Part shown: in pieces, positions 47,477-56,545 of the stretch
How the letters are laid out: each line of letters starts with the position of its first letter
Position numbering within the stretch: the stretch's first letter is position 1
The notes under the pieces: generated by a model
What the model saw: only the letters and a program-made list of their open reading frames with translations
Told to the model about the DNA's origin: nothing
The model's database searches: none
Made by a program: the position numbers and the translations under genes
Assembly (NCBI RefSeq): GCF_024198235.1
Contig: NZ_JAKCFB010000035.1
Span: 1-64,000 of the forward strand
DNA from: Myxococcus dinghuensis
GTDB lineage: Bacteria; Myxococcota; Myxococcia; Myxococcales; Myxococcaceae
Reading direction: 5' to 3'
Length of the DNA: 64,000 nucleotides

Positions 47477-50251
47477 ATGGCCGTGACGCACCAGGTGAAG
47501 GCAGCGAAGGCAGCAGCGATGGCACCCTCCAGCGACCCGACGCCGGACGTCGTCCTGGACGGGGAGAAGGCGGGCGAGGGCTCGGGCTCCGGGGCGCGCG
47601 AGATCGCGTCGCTCACGCCGATGATGCGCCAGTACCTGGAGGTGAAGGCGCTGCACCCGGACACGGTGCTCTTCTTCCGCCTGGGGGACTTCTACGAGAT
47701 GTTCTTCGAGGACGCGGTGCGCGCCTCGGAGATCCTCCAGATCACCCTCACCGCCAGGGCCAAGGGCGCCGACAAGGTGCCCATGTGCGGGATTCCGTAC
47801 CACTCCTCGCGCCGCTACATCGCGCGGCTCATCGCGGAGGGCCTGAGCGTGGCCATCTGCGAGCAGGTGGAGGAGGCGGGCAGCGGGCCGGGCATCGTCC
47901 GGCGCGAGGTCACCCGCGTCATCACCCCGGGCATGGTGCTGGACGAGGAGGTCCTCGAGCCGCGCGACAGCAACTTCCTGGCCGCCGTGTGCTGGTCCGA
48001 CAAAGGCTGGGGCGGCGCGCTGCTGGAGGCGTCCACGGGCGAGTTCCTCGCAGTGGAGGCCGCCACGGCGGCGGAGCTGGCGGAGTCGCTCGCGCGGGTG
48101 GAGCCCCGCGAGCTGCTCGTCCCCACGGGCCAGCGCAACGCGGCGGAGGTGGCGCAACTGGTCTCCCGCCTGTCGCGCGTCCCGGCCGTCGCGGAGGGCG
48201 AGTCCGCCGCGTTCGACCCGGCCCGGGCCGCAAGCTACCTGCGCTCGCACTTCTCGGTGCAGTCGCTGTCCGCGTTCGGCCTGGACGACGCCCCGCTGGC
48301 CACGGGCGCGGCGGGCGCGGCGCTGCGCTACCTGAAGGACACGCAGAAGACGCCCGCGGCGCACGTGGACCGGCTGAGCCGACAGGAGCGCTCCGGCAGC
48401 CTGATGATGGACGAGTCCTCGCGCGCGAACCTGGAGGTCCTGCGCTCGCAGCGCGACGGGGGGCGCAAGGGCTCGCTCCTGGGCGTGCTGGACCGGACGG
48501 TGACGAGCCTGGGCGCGCGCAAGCTGGCGCGCTGGCTGGCGACGCCGCTGGGCTCGCTGCCGGAGATCCACGCGCGCCTGGACTCGGTGGAGGAGCTGTC
48601 GTCGCGCAGCGTCTGGCGCGAGGAGCTCGCGGGCATCCTCAAGGAGGTCGCGGACCTGGAGCGGCTCACGGGCCGGCTGTCGCTGGGCGCGGGCAACGCC
48701 AGGGACCTGCGCGCGCTGGGCGTGTCGCTCGCGCAGCTCCCCCGGCTGGGCGCGGCGCTGGCGCGGTGCCAGTCCTCGCTGCTGCAGTCGCTCGCGGGGC
48801 CGCTGGGCGCGCTGCCGGAGCTGGCGGAGCTGCTGTCGCGCGCGGTGGTGGACGAGCCGCCCGTGGCGCTCAAGGAGGGCGGCCTCATCCGCACCGGCTA
48901 CCACGCGGAGCTGGATCGCCTGGTGGAGCTGTCCACGTCCGGCAAGGACGTGCTGCTGAAGATCGAGCAGCGGGAGAAGGACCGCACCGGCATCGGCTCG
49001 CTGAAGATCCGCTACAACAAGGTCTTCGGGTACTACCTGGAGGTGACGAAGGCGAACCTGCACCTGGTGCCCGCGGACTACATCCGCAAGCAGACCACGG
49101 TGGGGGCGGAGCGCTTCGTCACGCCGGAGCTGAAGGAGCACGAGGAGCAGGTGCTCACCGCGGAGGAGCGGCGGTGCGCGCTGGAGCTCCAGTTGTTCGA
49201 GGAGCTGCGCGCGAAGGTGACGGCGGCTGCGCCGCGCATCCGCTCGGCGGCGGAGGCGGTGGCCACGGCGGACGCGCTGCTGTCCTTCGCCCGGTGCGCG
49301 GCGGAGTACGGCTACACGCGGCCGGAGGTGGACGCGTCGGAGGTGTTGACCATCACCGCCGGGCGGCATCCGGTGGTGGAGCGGATGCTGGGGGCGGGGG
49401 AGTCGTTCGTCCCCAACGACGTGCGGATGGACCCCGAGGACGCCCAGTTGCTCGTCATCACCGGCCCGAACATGGCCGGCAAGAGCACGGTGATGCGGCA
49501 GGTGGCGCTGACGGCGCTGATGGCGCAGGCGGGCTCGTTCGTCCCGGCGAAGGCGGCGCGCATCGGCCTGTGCGACCGCATCTTCACGCGCGTGGGCGCG
49601 GCGGACAACCTGGCGCGCGGGCAGTCCACGTTCATGGTGGAGATGACGGAGACGAGCCACATCCTCCACCACGCCACGCGCAAGAGCCTCATCATCCTGG
49701 ACGAGATCGGCCGTGGCACGTCCACGTTCGACGGGCTCTCCATCGCGTGGGCGGTGGCGGAGCACCTGCACGACCACGTCTCCGCGCGCACGCTGTTCGC
49801 GACCCACTACCACGAACTGGTGGACCTGGCCCGCGAGCGGGCGAAGGTGAAGAACCTCTGCATCGCGGTGAAGGAGCAGGGCGGCAAGGTCATCTTCCTG
49901 CGCAAGCTGATTGCCGGCGGGGCGAGCCGCTCCTACGGCATCGAGGTGGCGAAGCTGGCCGGCCTGCCCCCGGAGGTGGTGGGGCGGGCGCGGGAGCTGC
50001 TCCAGAACCTGGAGTCGGGCGAGCTGGACGACGCGGGTCGCCCCCGGGTGGCGGTGCGCCAGTCCACCCGGCGCGCCGCTCCGGCGGGGCAGCTCGGCTT
50101 GTTCGCGCCCGCGCCGGTCGCCGCCGCGCCGGCCCTGCCCGCGGCGCACCAGAAGGCCCTGGAGACGCTCAAGACCCTCTCGGTGGACCGCATGACGCCG
50201 CTCGACGCCCTCAACCTCCTGGCCCGCCTCCAGCGCGAGCTGGAGGAGTGA
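47477..50251 (+). CDS. mutS: DNA mismatch repair protein MutS
   Basis: This 924-residue protein recognises base mismatches and small loops and starts repair with MutL. The mismatch-reading Phe-x-Glu is in GDFYEMF. The ATPase has Walker A GPNMAGKST (about residue 663), DEIGRGTSTFDG as Walker B, and the ATHYHEL motif. It is longer than E. coli MutS (853) mainly because of an N-terminal extension and a Pro/Ala linker before the C-terminal tetramerisation segment (MTPLDALNLLARLQRELEE). The start was set at ATG 47477 with GAGAAGGG upstream. mutL is not in the window. Confidence 0.97.
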   Translation: MAVTHQVKAAKAAAMAPSSDPTPDVVLDGEKAGEGSGSGAREIASLTPMMRQYLEVKALHPDTVLFFRLGDFYEMFFEDAVRASEILQITLTARAKGADKVPMCGIPYHSSRRYIARLIAEGLSVAICEQVEEAGSGPGIVRREVTRVITPGMVLDEEVLEPRDSNFLAAVCWSDKGWGGALLEASTGEFLAVEAATAAELAESLARVEPRELLVPTGQRNAAEVAQLVSRLSRVPAVAEGESAAFDPARAASYLRSHFSVQSLSAFGLDDAPLATGAAGAALRYLKDTQKTPAAHVDRLSRQERSGSLMMDESSRANLEVLRSQRDGGRKGSLLGVLDRTVTSLGARKLARWLATPLGSLPEIHARLDSVEELSSRSVWREELAGILKEVADLERLTGRLSLGAGNARDLRALGVSLAQLPRLGAALARCQSSLLQSLAGPLGALPELAELLSRAVVDEPPVALKEGGLIRTGYHAELDRLVELSTSGKDVLLKIEQREKDRTGIGSLKIRYNKVFGYYLEVTKANLHLVPADYIRKQTTVGAERFVTPELKEHEEQVLTAEERRCALELQLFEELRAKVTAAAPRIRSAAEAVATADALLSFARCAAEYGYTRPEVDASEVLTITAGRHPVVERMLGAGESFVPNDVRMDPEDAQLLVITGPNMAGKSTVMRQVALTALMAQAGSFVPAKAARIGLCDRIFTRVGAADNLARGQSTFMVEMTETSHILHHATRKSLIILDEIGRGTSTFDGLSIAWAVAEHLHDHVSARTLFATHYHELVDLARERAKVKNLCIAVKEQGGKVIFLRKLIAGGASRSYGIEVAKLAGLPPEVVGRARELLQNLESGELDDAGRPRVAVRQSTRRAAPAGQLGLFAPAPVAAAPALPAAHQKALETLKTLSVDRMTPLDALNLLARLQRELEE

Positions 50252-50257
50252 CGGACC

Positions 50258-51817
50258 TCAGGGCGCGGTGGCGCCCGGGGTCTGCCCTCCCAGGTCGAAG
50301 CGGCTGACGACGGGGAAGTGGTCGGAGGTGTTGTACCGGTAGTTGGTGATGGCCGGCTCCAGGACCGTCGTCGAGTCGGGGAGGTAGTCGGCGCCGAGCT
50401 CGTTGCTGACGAGCTGGTGGTCGATGAAGTCCCCGTGGCTCGCGGTGCTGCTGACGCCCTGGCGCGCGAGGGCCTCCGTCGTGAACAGGTAGTGGCCCGG
50501 GTCCTCGACGAAGTTCCGATAGGGCGACTCCCGGGGCTCGACGCGCTCCGGGTCGAAGACGATCGACGCGTCCACGTCGTCATTCCAGTCGCCCAGCACG
50601 ATGACCCGCTGCGTGGGGAGGAGGGTGTCCAGATACTCCTTCAGTGCGGCGGAGGCGGCGGACCGGCGCGAGTAGTCCGAGGAGGTGATGTCCGCCTTCA
50701 TGTGGAGGACGATGGCCGTCACGTCCACGGTGGCGTTGCGCCGCTGGATGCGCAGGTCCAGCTTCAAGGGAGGCCGGCCGGCGAACAGGAAGCCCTGCTC
50801 CGTGAGGATCAGCTCCGCCTTCAGCACCCGCACCGCGTTCGACTTGAAGAGGATGCCCACCTTCTGGTCGGTGCTGGAGTAGTAGCTCGCGCCGCCGGGA
50901 ACCTGGGCGCTGTTCGCGAGGAAGCCGTCGTAGCCCGGCAGCACGGCCTTCAACGTGTTGAACTGCGTGGTGCCGACGATCTCCACCAGTCCCCAGACAT
51001 CGACGCCGGCCTCGGAGATGACCTTCTGGACGTTGGTGAGTTGGAGTGCTTCGTCGGTGGGGCCATTCCCCATGTCGCCGAACCACTCGATGTTCCAGTT
51101 CCCCACCGTGAGCGGGAAGCTGCGCTGGCCGTCCGGGCGCAGGACCTCCAGCTCCACCGGCACGTCGACCCGGGCCCCGCTGCCGTCCTGGACGGCCAGG
51201 GTGAACGCGTAGGTGCCGGCCGTCCGGGGCTGGCCGGTGAGGCGGCCGGTCTGGGTGAAGGTGATGCCCGCGGGCAGGGTGCCTGTCTCCAGCTTCCAGG
51301 TCAGGGGCGGCTGGCCCCCCGTCGCCGTGAAGGCGTGCTCGTAGGCGCTGCCCGAGCGGGCGCTGGTGACCGCGGTGTCGACCACCTCGAGCCGGGGGTA
51401 GACCTTCAGGGGATAGGTCCGGGTGTCCTCGTCGCCCTCCGCGTCCCGGACATGGACGACGAGGTCGTAGTCGCCGGCCTCGGTGGCGGGCCCCACCAGG
51501 CGGCCCTCGGCCGTGAAGAAGGAGAAGCCGGGCGGCGGATTCACCGTGTACGCCAGGGGCCGCTTGCCTCCCGCGACCTCGAAGACCGCCTCGTAGCCGA
51601 CGCCGACGCTGGTGGGCCTCAGCTCGAGGTTCGACAGCCACGGGCCGTCGTCGCTGGCGCGATTGCTGGGGCAGGCGGACAACAGCGCGAGGACGGCGAT
51701 GGCGCCCACCCATCGCGCGGGGGTGCCACCGGGCGACCGGCGGGCGGCGTGTCGCGAGAGGGACGGGGGCGGGGAGGGGACTTCGTTCTTCGAGAGGGGG
51801 CGACTGCTGCGAGCCAT
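50258..51817 (-). CDS. Exported endonuclease/exonuclease/phosphatase lipoprotein with Ig-like repeats
   Basis: This 519-residue protein has a lipoprotein signal (AIAVLALLSAC, near residue 49) after an unusually long polar start. Two Ig/cadherin-like domains follow (about 65-150 and 155-240, each ending in LxV). An endonuclease/exonuclease/phosphatase domain then spans about 250-510, with GNWNIEWFGD, GLVEI, LGDWNDD and DHFPV. All catalytic motifs of the DNase I-like fold are present, so DNA or phospho-ester cleavage outside the cell is likely. The true start may be later than ATG 51817, given the long n-region. It is convergent with mutS, 6 bp apart. Confidence 0.88.
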   Translation of the reverse strand: MARSSRPLSKNEVPSPPPSLSRHAARRSPGGTPARWVGAIAVLALLSACPSNRASDDGPWLSNLELRPTSVGVGYEAVFEVAGGKRPLAYTVNPPPGFSFFTAEGRLVGPATEAGDYDLVVHVRDAEGDEDTRTYPLKVYPRLEVVDTAVTSARSGSAYEHAFTATGGQPPLTWKLETGTLPAGITFTQTGRLTGQPRTAGTYAFTLAVQDGSGARVDVPVELEVLRPDGQRSFPLTVGNWNIEWFGDMGNGPTDEALQLTNVQKVISEAGVDVWGLVEIVGTTQFNTLKAVLPGYDGFLANSAQVPGGASYYSSTDQKVGILFKSNAVRVLKAELILTEQGFLFAGRPPLKLDLRIQRRNATVDVTAIVLHMKADITSSDYSRRSAASAALKEYLDTLLPTQRVIVLGDWNDDVDASIVFDPERVEPRESPYRNFVEDPGHYLFTTEALARQGVSSTASHGDFIDHQLVSNELGADYLPDSTTVLEPAITNYRYNTSDHFPVVSRFDLGGQTPGATAP

Positions 51818-52239
51818 CCTGAGGCCTCGACGCGTGGGGGCGTCGTCCCCGAAATGCAATCGGAGGGTCCGATTCACACTCCGCCGGACGACGCGTGGTG
51901 GTCGGCGGCAAGGTCCTCCATCCGCCGACGCACGGCCTCACGTGGCGGGCATCGTCCCATCATGATTCCATCACGATTCTGTTGTATCTCAGTGGCGAAT
52001 TTGGGACTCCCGGATCCATTGGGCGTCGTGTCGGACTCCAGGGGGGGCCTGCGCGTACGGCCCTCCCTCGGGCGGCGGGGCCAACCGTACCCAGCGCGCA
52101 CCGTCGATGGCCGCGAGCCCCAGGTCCTCCGTCTTCGGGCTCGGTGGATTGAGTCCGCGCTTCTGCCCGGCGCATGATGTCGTGCCCCGTTGAGGGCCGC
52201 CCTCCGGCGGCGCGAGGGGCCTCGACCCAGGGAGGCATC
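51818..52239. other. Divergent intergenic region with AT dip and leader stem
   Basis: These 422 bp carry an AT-richer stretch at about 51957-52010 that likely holds one or both promoters. Nested stems precede the next gene: GCCGCC/GGCGGC (52196-52211) inside GCCCC/GGGGC (52184-52220), ending 10 bp before the GGAGG of the 52240 gene. Nothing else is visible. Confidence 0.4.
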
Positions 52240-52659
52240 ATGCGGAACCTCGTGGCACGTGTGGTGGTGATGTCGGCGGTGGCGTTCGCGGGCGCTGCGC
52301 CGGCTGCGGGCAAGGCCGGTGCGCCGGGGGTCGCGGTCAAGCCCCTCACGGAGCAGGACCTGACGGACCACGCGGGGGCTGGCTGTTCGCTGGGGAAGGG
52401 GAGCTCGGTCTACCTGTTCGATGACTTCCAGCAGGCCGTGGTACGGGTCGATGGGAAGGTCTTCGAGCTCAAGCCGAGCAAGGCGGACGCCAACCTCTCC
52501 GGCCTCGACAAGAAGGGCGACAGCATCCAGTACGCCGACGCCACCGGGGCGGTCACCGCCGAGGTCGTGATGATCACGAGCAAGACGCTGAAGCTCACCC
52601 TGACGAAGGAGGGCAAGACGGCGTCCGTGGAGAAGCTGAAGGTGTCCTGCGGCGACTGA
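52240..52659 (+). CDS. Small exported protein of unknown function
   Basis: This 139-residue protein starts at ATG 52240 with GGAGG five bases upstream. It has a signal peptide (VVVMSAVAFAGAAPAAG). The mature part is small and soluble. It contains two cysteines, one after AGAG (GCSLGKGS) and one at the very end (VSCGD), that could form a disulfide. No family is recognised. Beta-strand character is suggested by alternating Val/Lys segments (TLKLTLTKEGKTASV). It ends 32 bp from a convergent dioxygenase gene. Confidence 0.75.
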   Translation: MRNLVARVVVMSAVAFAGAAPAAGKAGAPGVAVKPLTEQDLTDHAGAGCSLGKGSSVYLFDDFQQAVVRVDGKVFELKPSKADANLSGLDKKGDSIQYADATGAVTAEVVMITSKTLKLTLTKEGKTASVEKLKVSCGD

Positions 52660-52691
52660 GCCAGGGGCGGGCGCGGCGCGCCAGGGGGCCC

Positions 52692-53648
52692 CTACCCGAA
52701 CTGGAACGCCGAGAGGCGAAGCCCCATGAACGTGCCGTTCCACGCCACGGTGCCACGGTCCTCTCCCGCCGCTCCGGCGACGACCATGAGCGGCAGCAGG
52801 TGCTCCTCGCGGGGGTGGGCCGCGCGGGCCTGCGGGGCGCGGGCCCAGGCCGTGAGCCGCTGGTCGCGCTCGGCGGAGGCGAGCACGGCGCTCTCCGTCA
52901 GCCAGGCGTCGAAGGCCCGGCTGATTTCACGGCCGGGGGCGCCGAACGCCCGCAGGTTGTGGAAGGTCATGCCGCTGCCGATGATGAGCACGCCTTCGTC
53001 GCGCAGCGGGGCCAGCGCGCGTCCCAGGGCGAGGTGCTCCGCCGGGTCCAGGCTCTCGAGGAGGGAGAGCTGCACGGTGGGGACGTCCGCGTCCGGATAG
53101 GTGAGCTTCAGCGGGACGAAGGTGCCGTGATCGAACCCGCGCTGGGCATCCGTCCCTGTCTCGAAGCCCGCTCCCTGTAGCAACTCCCGGACGCGCGCCG
53201 CGAGGCGCGGCTCACCGGGCGCCGGCCAGGTGATGCGGTACGACTCCGGCGGGAAGCCGTAGTAGTCGTAGAGGATGGGCGGGTTCGCGGAGGTCATCAC
53301 CGTGGGCACCCGCTCCTCCCAGTGGGCGGAGACGACGAGCAGGGCCCTGGGAGGCGTCTTCGGCAGGGTGCGGACGGACCGGAGATAGGCGGCCAGGTCG
53401 TCGAGCTCGGCGCGGTCCCCCATCCCGAGGTCGACGAACGGCCACGGACCTCCGCCGTGGGGGACGAACACGACGGGCATGCGACCTGGGGGCGCCTCGG
53501 CGGGCTTCGGGGCTTCGTCTGCCTGGGGGCCCGTCCGGGACACCACCTGCGCCACCGCCACCGTGGACGCCGCGAGGACGCCCGCCCCGATCGCCTGACG
53601 GCGGGTGAGGCCCGGTCCCTGCTTCTCGTCGGAGGAATCGCCCGTCAT
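52692..53648 (-). CDS. Tat-exported extradiol dioxygenase-like protein (LigB/DODA family)
   Basis: This 318-residue protein has a twin-arginine signal (LTRRQAIGAGVLAAS). The class III extradiol dioxygenase domain follows, similar to DODA: VFVPHGGGPW, SAHWEE, ESLDPAEHLALG, GSGMTFHN and a terminal His region. The family uses Fe or Zn with His/Glu ligands. Most members are cytoplasmic, so the Tat signal is unusual. A related small-molecule dioxygenase or a non-catalytic role in the periplasm is possible. The start was moved to ATG 53648, whose GGAAGG lies 8 bases upstream; a GTG at 53657 is also in frame. Confidence 0.87.
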   Translation of the reverse strand: MTGDSSDEKQGPGLTRRQAIGAGVLAASTVAVAQVVSRTGPQADEAPKPAEAPPGRMPVVFVPHGGGPWPFVDLGMGDRAELDDLAAYLRSVRTLPKTPPRALLVVSAHWEERVPTVMTSANPPILYDYYGFPPESYRITWPAPGEPRLAARVRELLQGAGFETGTDAQRGFDHGTFVPLKLTYPDADVPTVQLSLLESLDPAEHLALGRALAPLRDEGVLIIGSGMTFHNLRAFGAPGREISRAFDAWLTESAVLASAERDQRLTAWARAPQARAAHPREEHLLPLMVVAGAAGEDRGTVAWNGTFMGLRLSAFQFG

Positions 53649-53861
53649 GTCGCCCACCTTCCATCGCCAGAGGCCCGCGATGCGCGTCGCCCCGCATCGA
53701 ACGTCAGGGCGTCGTCGACGAGGCTAACGAGCGACCCGCGCCGTCACAAGCCAGGTGTCATCGCGAGGCAAGCGCGGCGGACGATGCCGAGGTCCCGGCG
53801 AAGAGGGGCGGCGCCGGCCGACGACGTGGATGATGGGCGGCGGGTGGCCGGCGCGGGGAGG

Positions 53862-53889
53862 GGCCCCCGCCCGGTGTGGGGCGGGGGCC
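53862..53889. terminator. 11-bp hairpin after the tandem esterase gene
   Basis: GGCCCCCGCCC (53862-53872) pairs with GGGCGGGGGCC (53879-53889) over a 6-base loop. It begins 12 bp after the esterase stop (minus strand). Confidence 0.75.
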
Positions 53890-53901
53890 GTGCTTCGTCC
53901 G

Positions 53902-56397
53902 CTACGGGCGCTGCTGGGCGAGCAGCCACTCGTAGAGGTTCGGGTCGTGCCACTGATGGTTCGTGACGTAGGCCCGCGTGTAGGCCTCATGGCCGAGGCC
54001 GTCGTAGCGCGTCACCTTGGTGGGCGTCGGCGGAGCGCACGCGGAGAGTCGCGCGAGGAAGTCCGTGACGGTCCAGGCCCAGCCGTCGGTCTGCCCGTAG
54101 AACTGCCAGACCTTCACGTCCGCCTGGGCGAGGTAGCAGGCGTTGGTCGTCACGTTGTCCCGGTCCGGCGTCCAGATGAGCCCGCCGTAGTGGGCGCCGT
54201 CCGTGGGGGCGATCGCCGCGATGCGGTTGGCGTTCTCCTGGGAGAACTCCACGAAGGCGGTGGTGCCGAAGCCCCCGAGCGACAGGCCGGTCAGGTACAC
54301 GCGCTTGGGGTTGATGCGGTAGCTGGCCATGGCGACGTCGAGGAGCCGCTCGACGTGGTAGGGGTGCCAGCCGGAGGTGTCCGCGGTGATCTGCGGGATG
54401 AGCACCACGAAGGACTCCGTCACCCCGTTCACCGTGAACTCGAGCTGGTTGCCGCTGCCGATGTTGGCGGGGAGCGCCGTCTCCAGGGTCCTGGGCAGCT
54501 CGGTCGTCCCGTTGCCGCGCTGTCCGGCTCCGTGGAGGAAGACGAGCAGCGGCCACTGACGGTTGGGGTCGGCGTCATAACCGCGCGGCAGGGACTCGTA
54601 GTAGCCCAGGGGCCCGTTCCAGAGCTTGGGGACGTTGGTCATCCTGGGCGTGAGCGTCCTGGGCGTGAGCGGGGTGGTGGGGGGCGTGGTGCTGCGCCGG
54701 TTCTGGAGCATCCACCGGTAGATGTTGGAGCCCTCCGGCTGGGTCGGGCTCGCGCCCCAGCCGATGATCCAATGGTCCCCGGTCGCGGGGCGCGTGTAGC
54801 GGGGCGCGGGGGCCGGGGCGGGGGAGCAGGCGTTGAGCGCGTTCACCGCGCTGTCCGTCGTGCCCACGGCCACCGTGTGGTCATCCACCGCGTGGAACGT
54901 CCACACGGGCACGTTCTTCGTCGCCAGGCGGCAGACCTGGGACGCGCCGTTCGCGCTGTAGATGCGCCCGCCGGAGAAGGGGACGATGGCGGCGATCTGG
55001 CTGGCGTTCGCGTCCGAGCGCTGCGGGAAGCTCCAGGTGTGGAACGCGCCCAGCGAGAAGCCCATCAGGTAGACGCGGTCCGCGTCCACGCGGAGGTTCG
55101 CCTTGGCGGTGTCGATCATCGCCTGCGTGAAGAAGTCCTGCCAGTCGCTGTAGTTGTCGTGCAACTGCGGTATCAGGACGATGAAGGACTCGGTGACGCC
55201 GTTGATGTCGAACTCCAGCGGCGCGTTGTCCCGGATGAGGGTCATGTTGCCCAGCACGTTGGGCAGCGTCTCGGGGATGGCGCCCTTCTCGGCGATGCCG
55301 TGGTGGAAGACGAGGACCGGCCACTTGCGGTTCGGGTCGGTGTTGTAACCGCGTGGCAGTGACTCGTAGTAGTAGATGACCTTGTTGTTCGAGGTGACGG
55401 ACTTCTCGGTGAGGGTGCGCTGGAAGGGGGTTCCGCTGCCGGTGCTCGGCACGACGGACACGCTCACGTCGTCGGAGGCGCTCGCGCCCTGGGCGTCCGT
55501 CACGGTGAGGCGGAAGACGTAGGTGCCCTGCACCAGGTTGCTCGCGACGAGCGGGCTCCAGGGGTTCTGGTAGAGCCGCGCGGTGGTGGGGCCGGACACC
55601 TGGGTCCACACGAAGGTGGTGGACTGCCCCTCCGGGTCGGAGAAGCTCTGCTGGAGGGCCACCGTGTTGGTCGGCAGCGGCACGGTGCGGTCCGCGCCCG
55701 CGTTCGCGACCGGGGGCAGGTTGCTCGGCTCGGGCTCCGGCTCCGGCTCGCTGGTGCCGTCCTGCTGGATGACCTCGAGCACGCCCAGGTAGGCGAAGAC
55801 GGCGCCGGGCTTCATCGCCACGGTGATGTCCAGCGCGCCGCTGGTGGGCACCAGCCCGGTCATCAGGGCGGAGTCGTTGATGTTGTTGCGCGCCTGCAGC
55901 TCCACCGTCTGCGCGCCCACGGTGTATTGCGCCGTGCGGTCCGACGTCTGGTCATCCGTCATGCGCGACGCGTAGAAGCGCAATGAGTAGGTGCCGGTCG
56001 CGCTCAGCCCGGCGAGTCGCAGCTTCGCCAGGCTGTCGGTGGTGCCCTCGTTGGTCCCGATGAAGAACGTGTCCTGGGTGGCCGTGGCGGGGTAGAGCGT
56101 GCTCGCGGTGGTGCCGGCGCCGTTGTAGGCCCCCACCCAGCCCTGCCAGAACCCGTCCGTGATCTGCAGCGACAACCCGGAGCTCTGCCCTCCGGTGTCC
56201 ACCAGCCCCGTCAACGAGGAGCCCGTCGAGCCGAAATAGAGATTGTTCCAGCCAGGGGTGGCGGATGTCTCCGCGCCGAAGTCGATGAGGAAGCGCCGCT
56301 CGGCGGCGACGGCCTCGGATGCGCCCCACACCTGAAGGAGCATCGAACCCACGGCGAACATGGGAAGTCCGGGCAGGGCCCGGCGGAAGATACGCAT
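53902..56397 (-). CDS. Secreted tandem esterase with PKD domain
   Basis: This 831-residue protein starts at ATG 56397 with GGAGGG upstream, followed by a signal peptide. Its domains are: a galactose-binding-like region (about 30-210, opening RRFLIDFGAETSATPGWNN), a Pro/Glu linker, a PKD/cadherin-like domain (about 225-330), then two related alpha/beta-hydrolase esterase domains. Esterase 1 has HHG and the nucleophile GFSLG; esterase 2 has HGAG and GLSLG. Each retains a catalytic Asp and His (DDH and GDHW; QTDG and GLGHEAY). This resembles bacterial feruloyl/acetyl-esterase enzymes that strip side groups from polysaccharides. The duplication of the esterase unit is unusual. Confidence 0.88.
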   Translation of the reverse strand: MRIFRRALPGLPMFAVGSMLLQVWGASEAVAAERRFLIDFGAETSATPGWNNLYFGSTGSSLTGLVDTGGQSSGLSLQITDGFWQGWVGAYNGAGTTASTLYPATATQDTFFIGTNEGTTDSLAKLRLAGLSATGTYSLRFYASRMTDDQTSDRTAQYTVGAQTVELQARNNINDSALMTGLVPTSGALDITVAMKPGAVFAYLGVLEVIQQDGTSEPEPEPEPSNLPPVANAGADRTVPLPTNTVALQQSFSDPEGQSTTFVWTQVSGPTTARLYQNPWSPLVASNLVQGTYVFRLTVTDAQGASASDDVSVSVVPSTGSGTPFQRTLTEKSVTSNNKVIYYYESLPRGYNTDPNRKWPVLVFHHGIAEKGAIPETLPNVLGNMTLIRDNAPLEFDINGVTESFIVLIPQLHDNYSDWQDFFTQAMIDTAKANLRVDADRVYLMGFSLGAFHTWSFPQRSDANASQIAAIVPFSGGRIYSANGASQVCRLATKNVPVWTFHAVDDHTVAVGTTDSAVNALNACSPAPAPAPRYTRPATGDHWIIGWGASPTQPEGSNIYRWMLQNRRSTTPPTTPLTPRTLTPRMTNVPKLWNGPLGYYESLPRGYDADPNRQWPLLVFLHGAGQRGNGTTELPRTLETALPANIGSGNQLEFTVNGVTESFVVLIPQITADTSGWHPYHVERLLDVAMASYRINPKRVYLTGLSLGGFGTTAFVEFSQENANRIAAIAPTDGAHYGGLIWTPDRDNVTTNACYLAQADVKVWQFYGQTDGWAWTVTDFLARLSACAPPTPTKVTRYDGLGHEAYTRAYVTNHQWHDPNLYEWLLAQQRP

Positions 56398-56545
56398 GAT
56401 GAAGAACCCTCCTTGGTTCACGGACATGCTATCCAAATTTGACTGCTAGTTCTTGAATTTCTCGTTGTTTCAGTTTCGTGAGACGTCGATGCAGCTGTAT
56501 CCAAGGTGCCGGAAAGGTGGTTGCTCCGGGCCGCTCGAGGACCGC

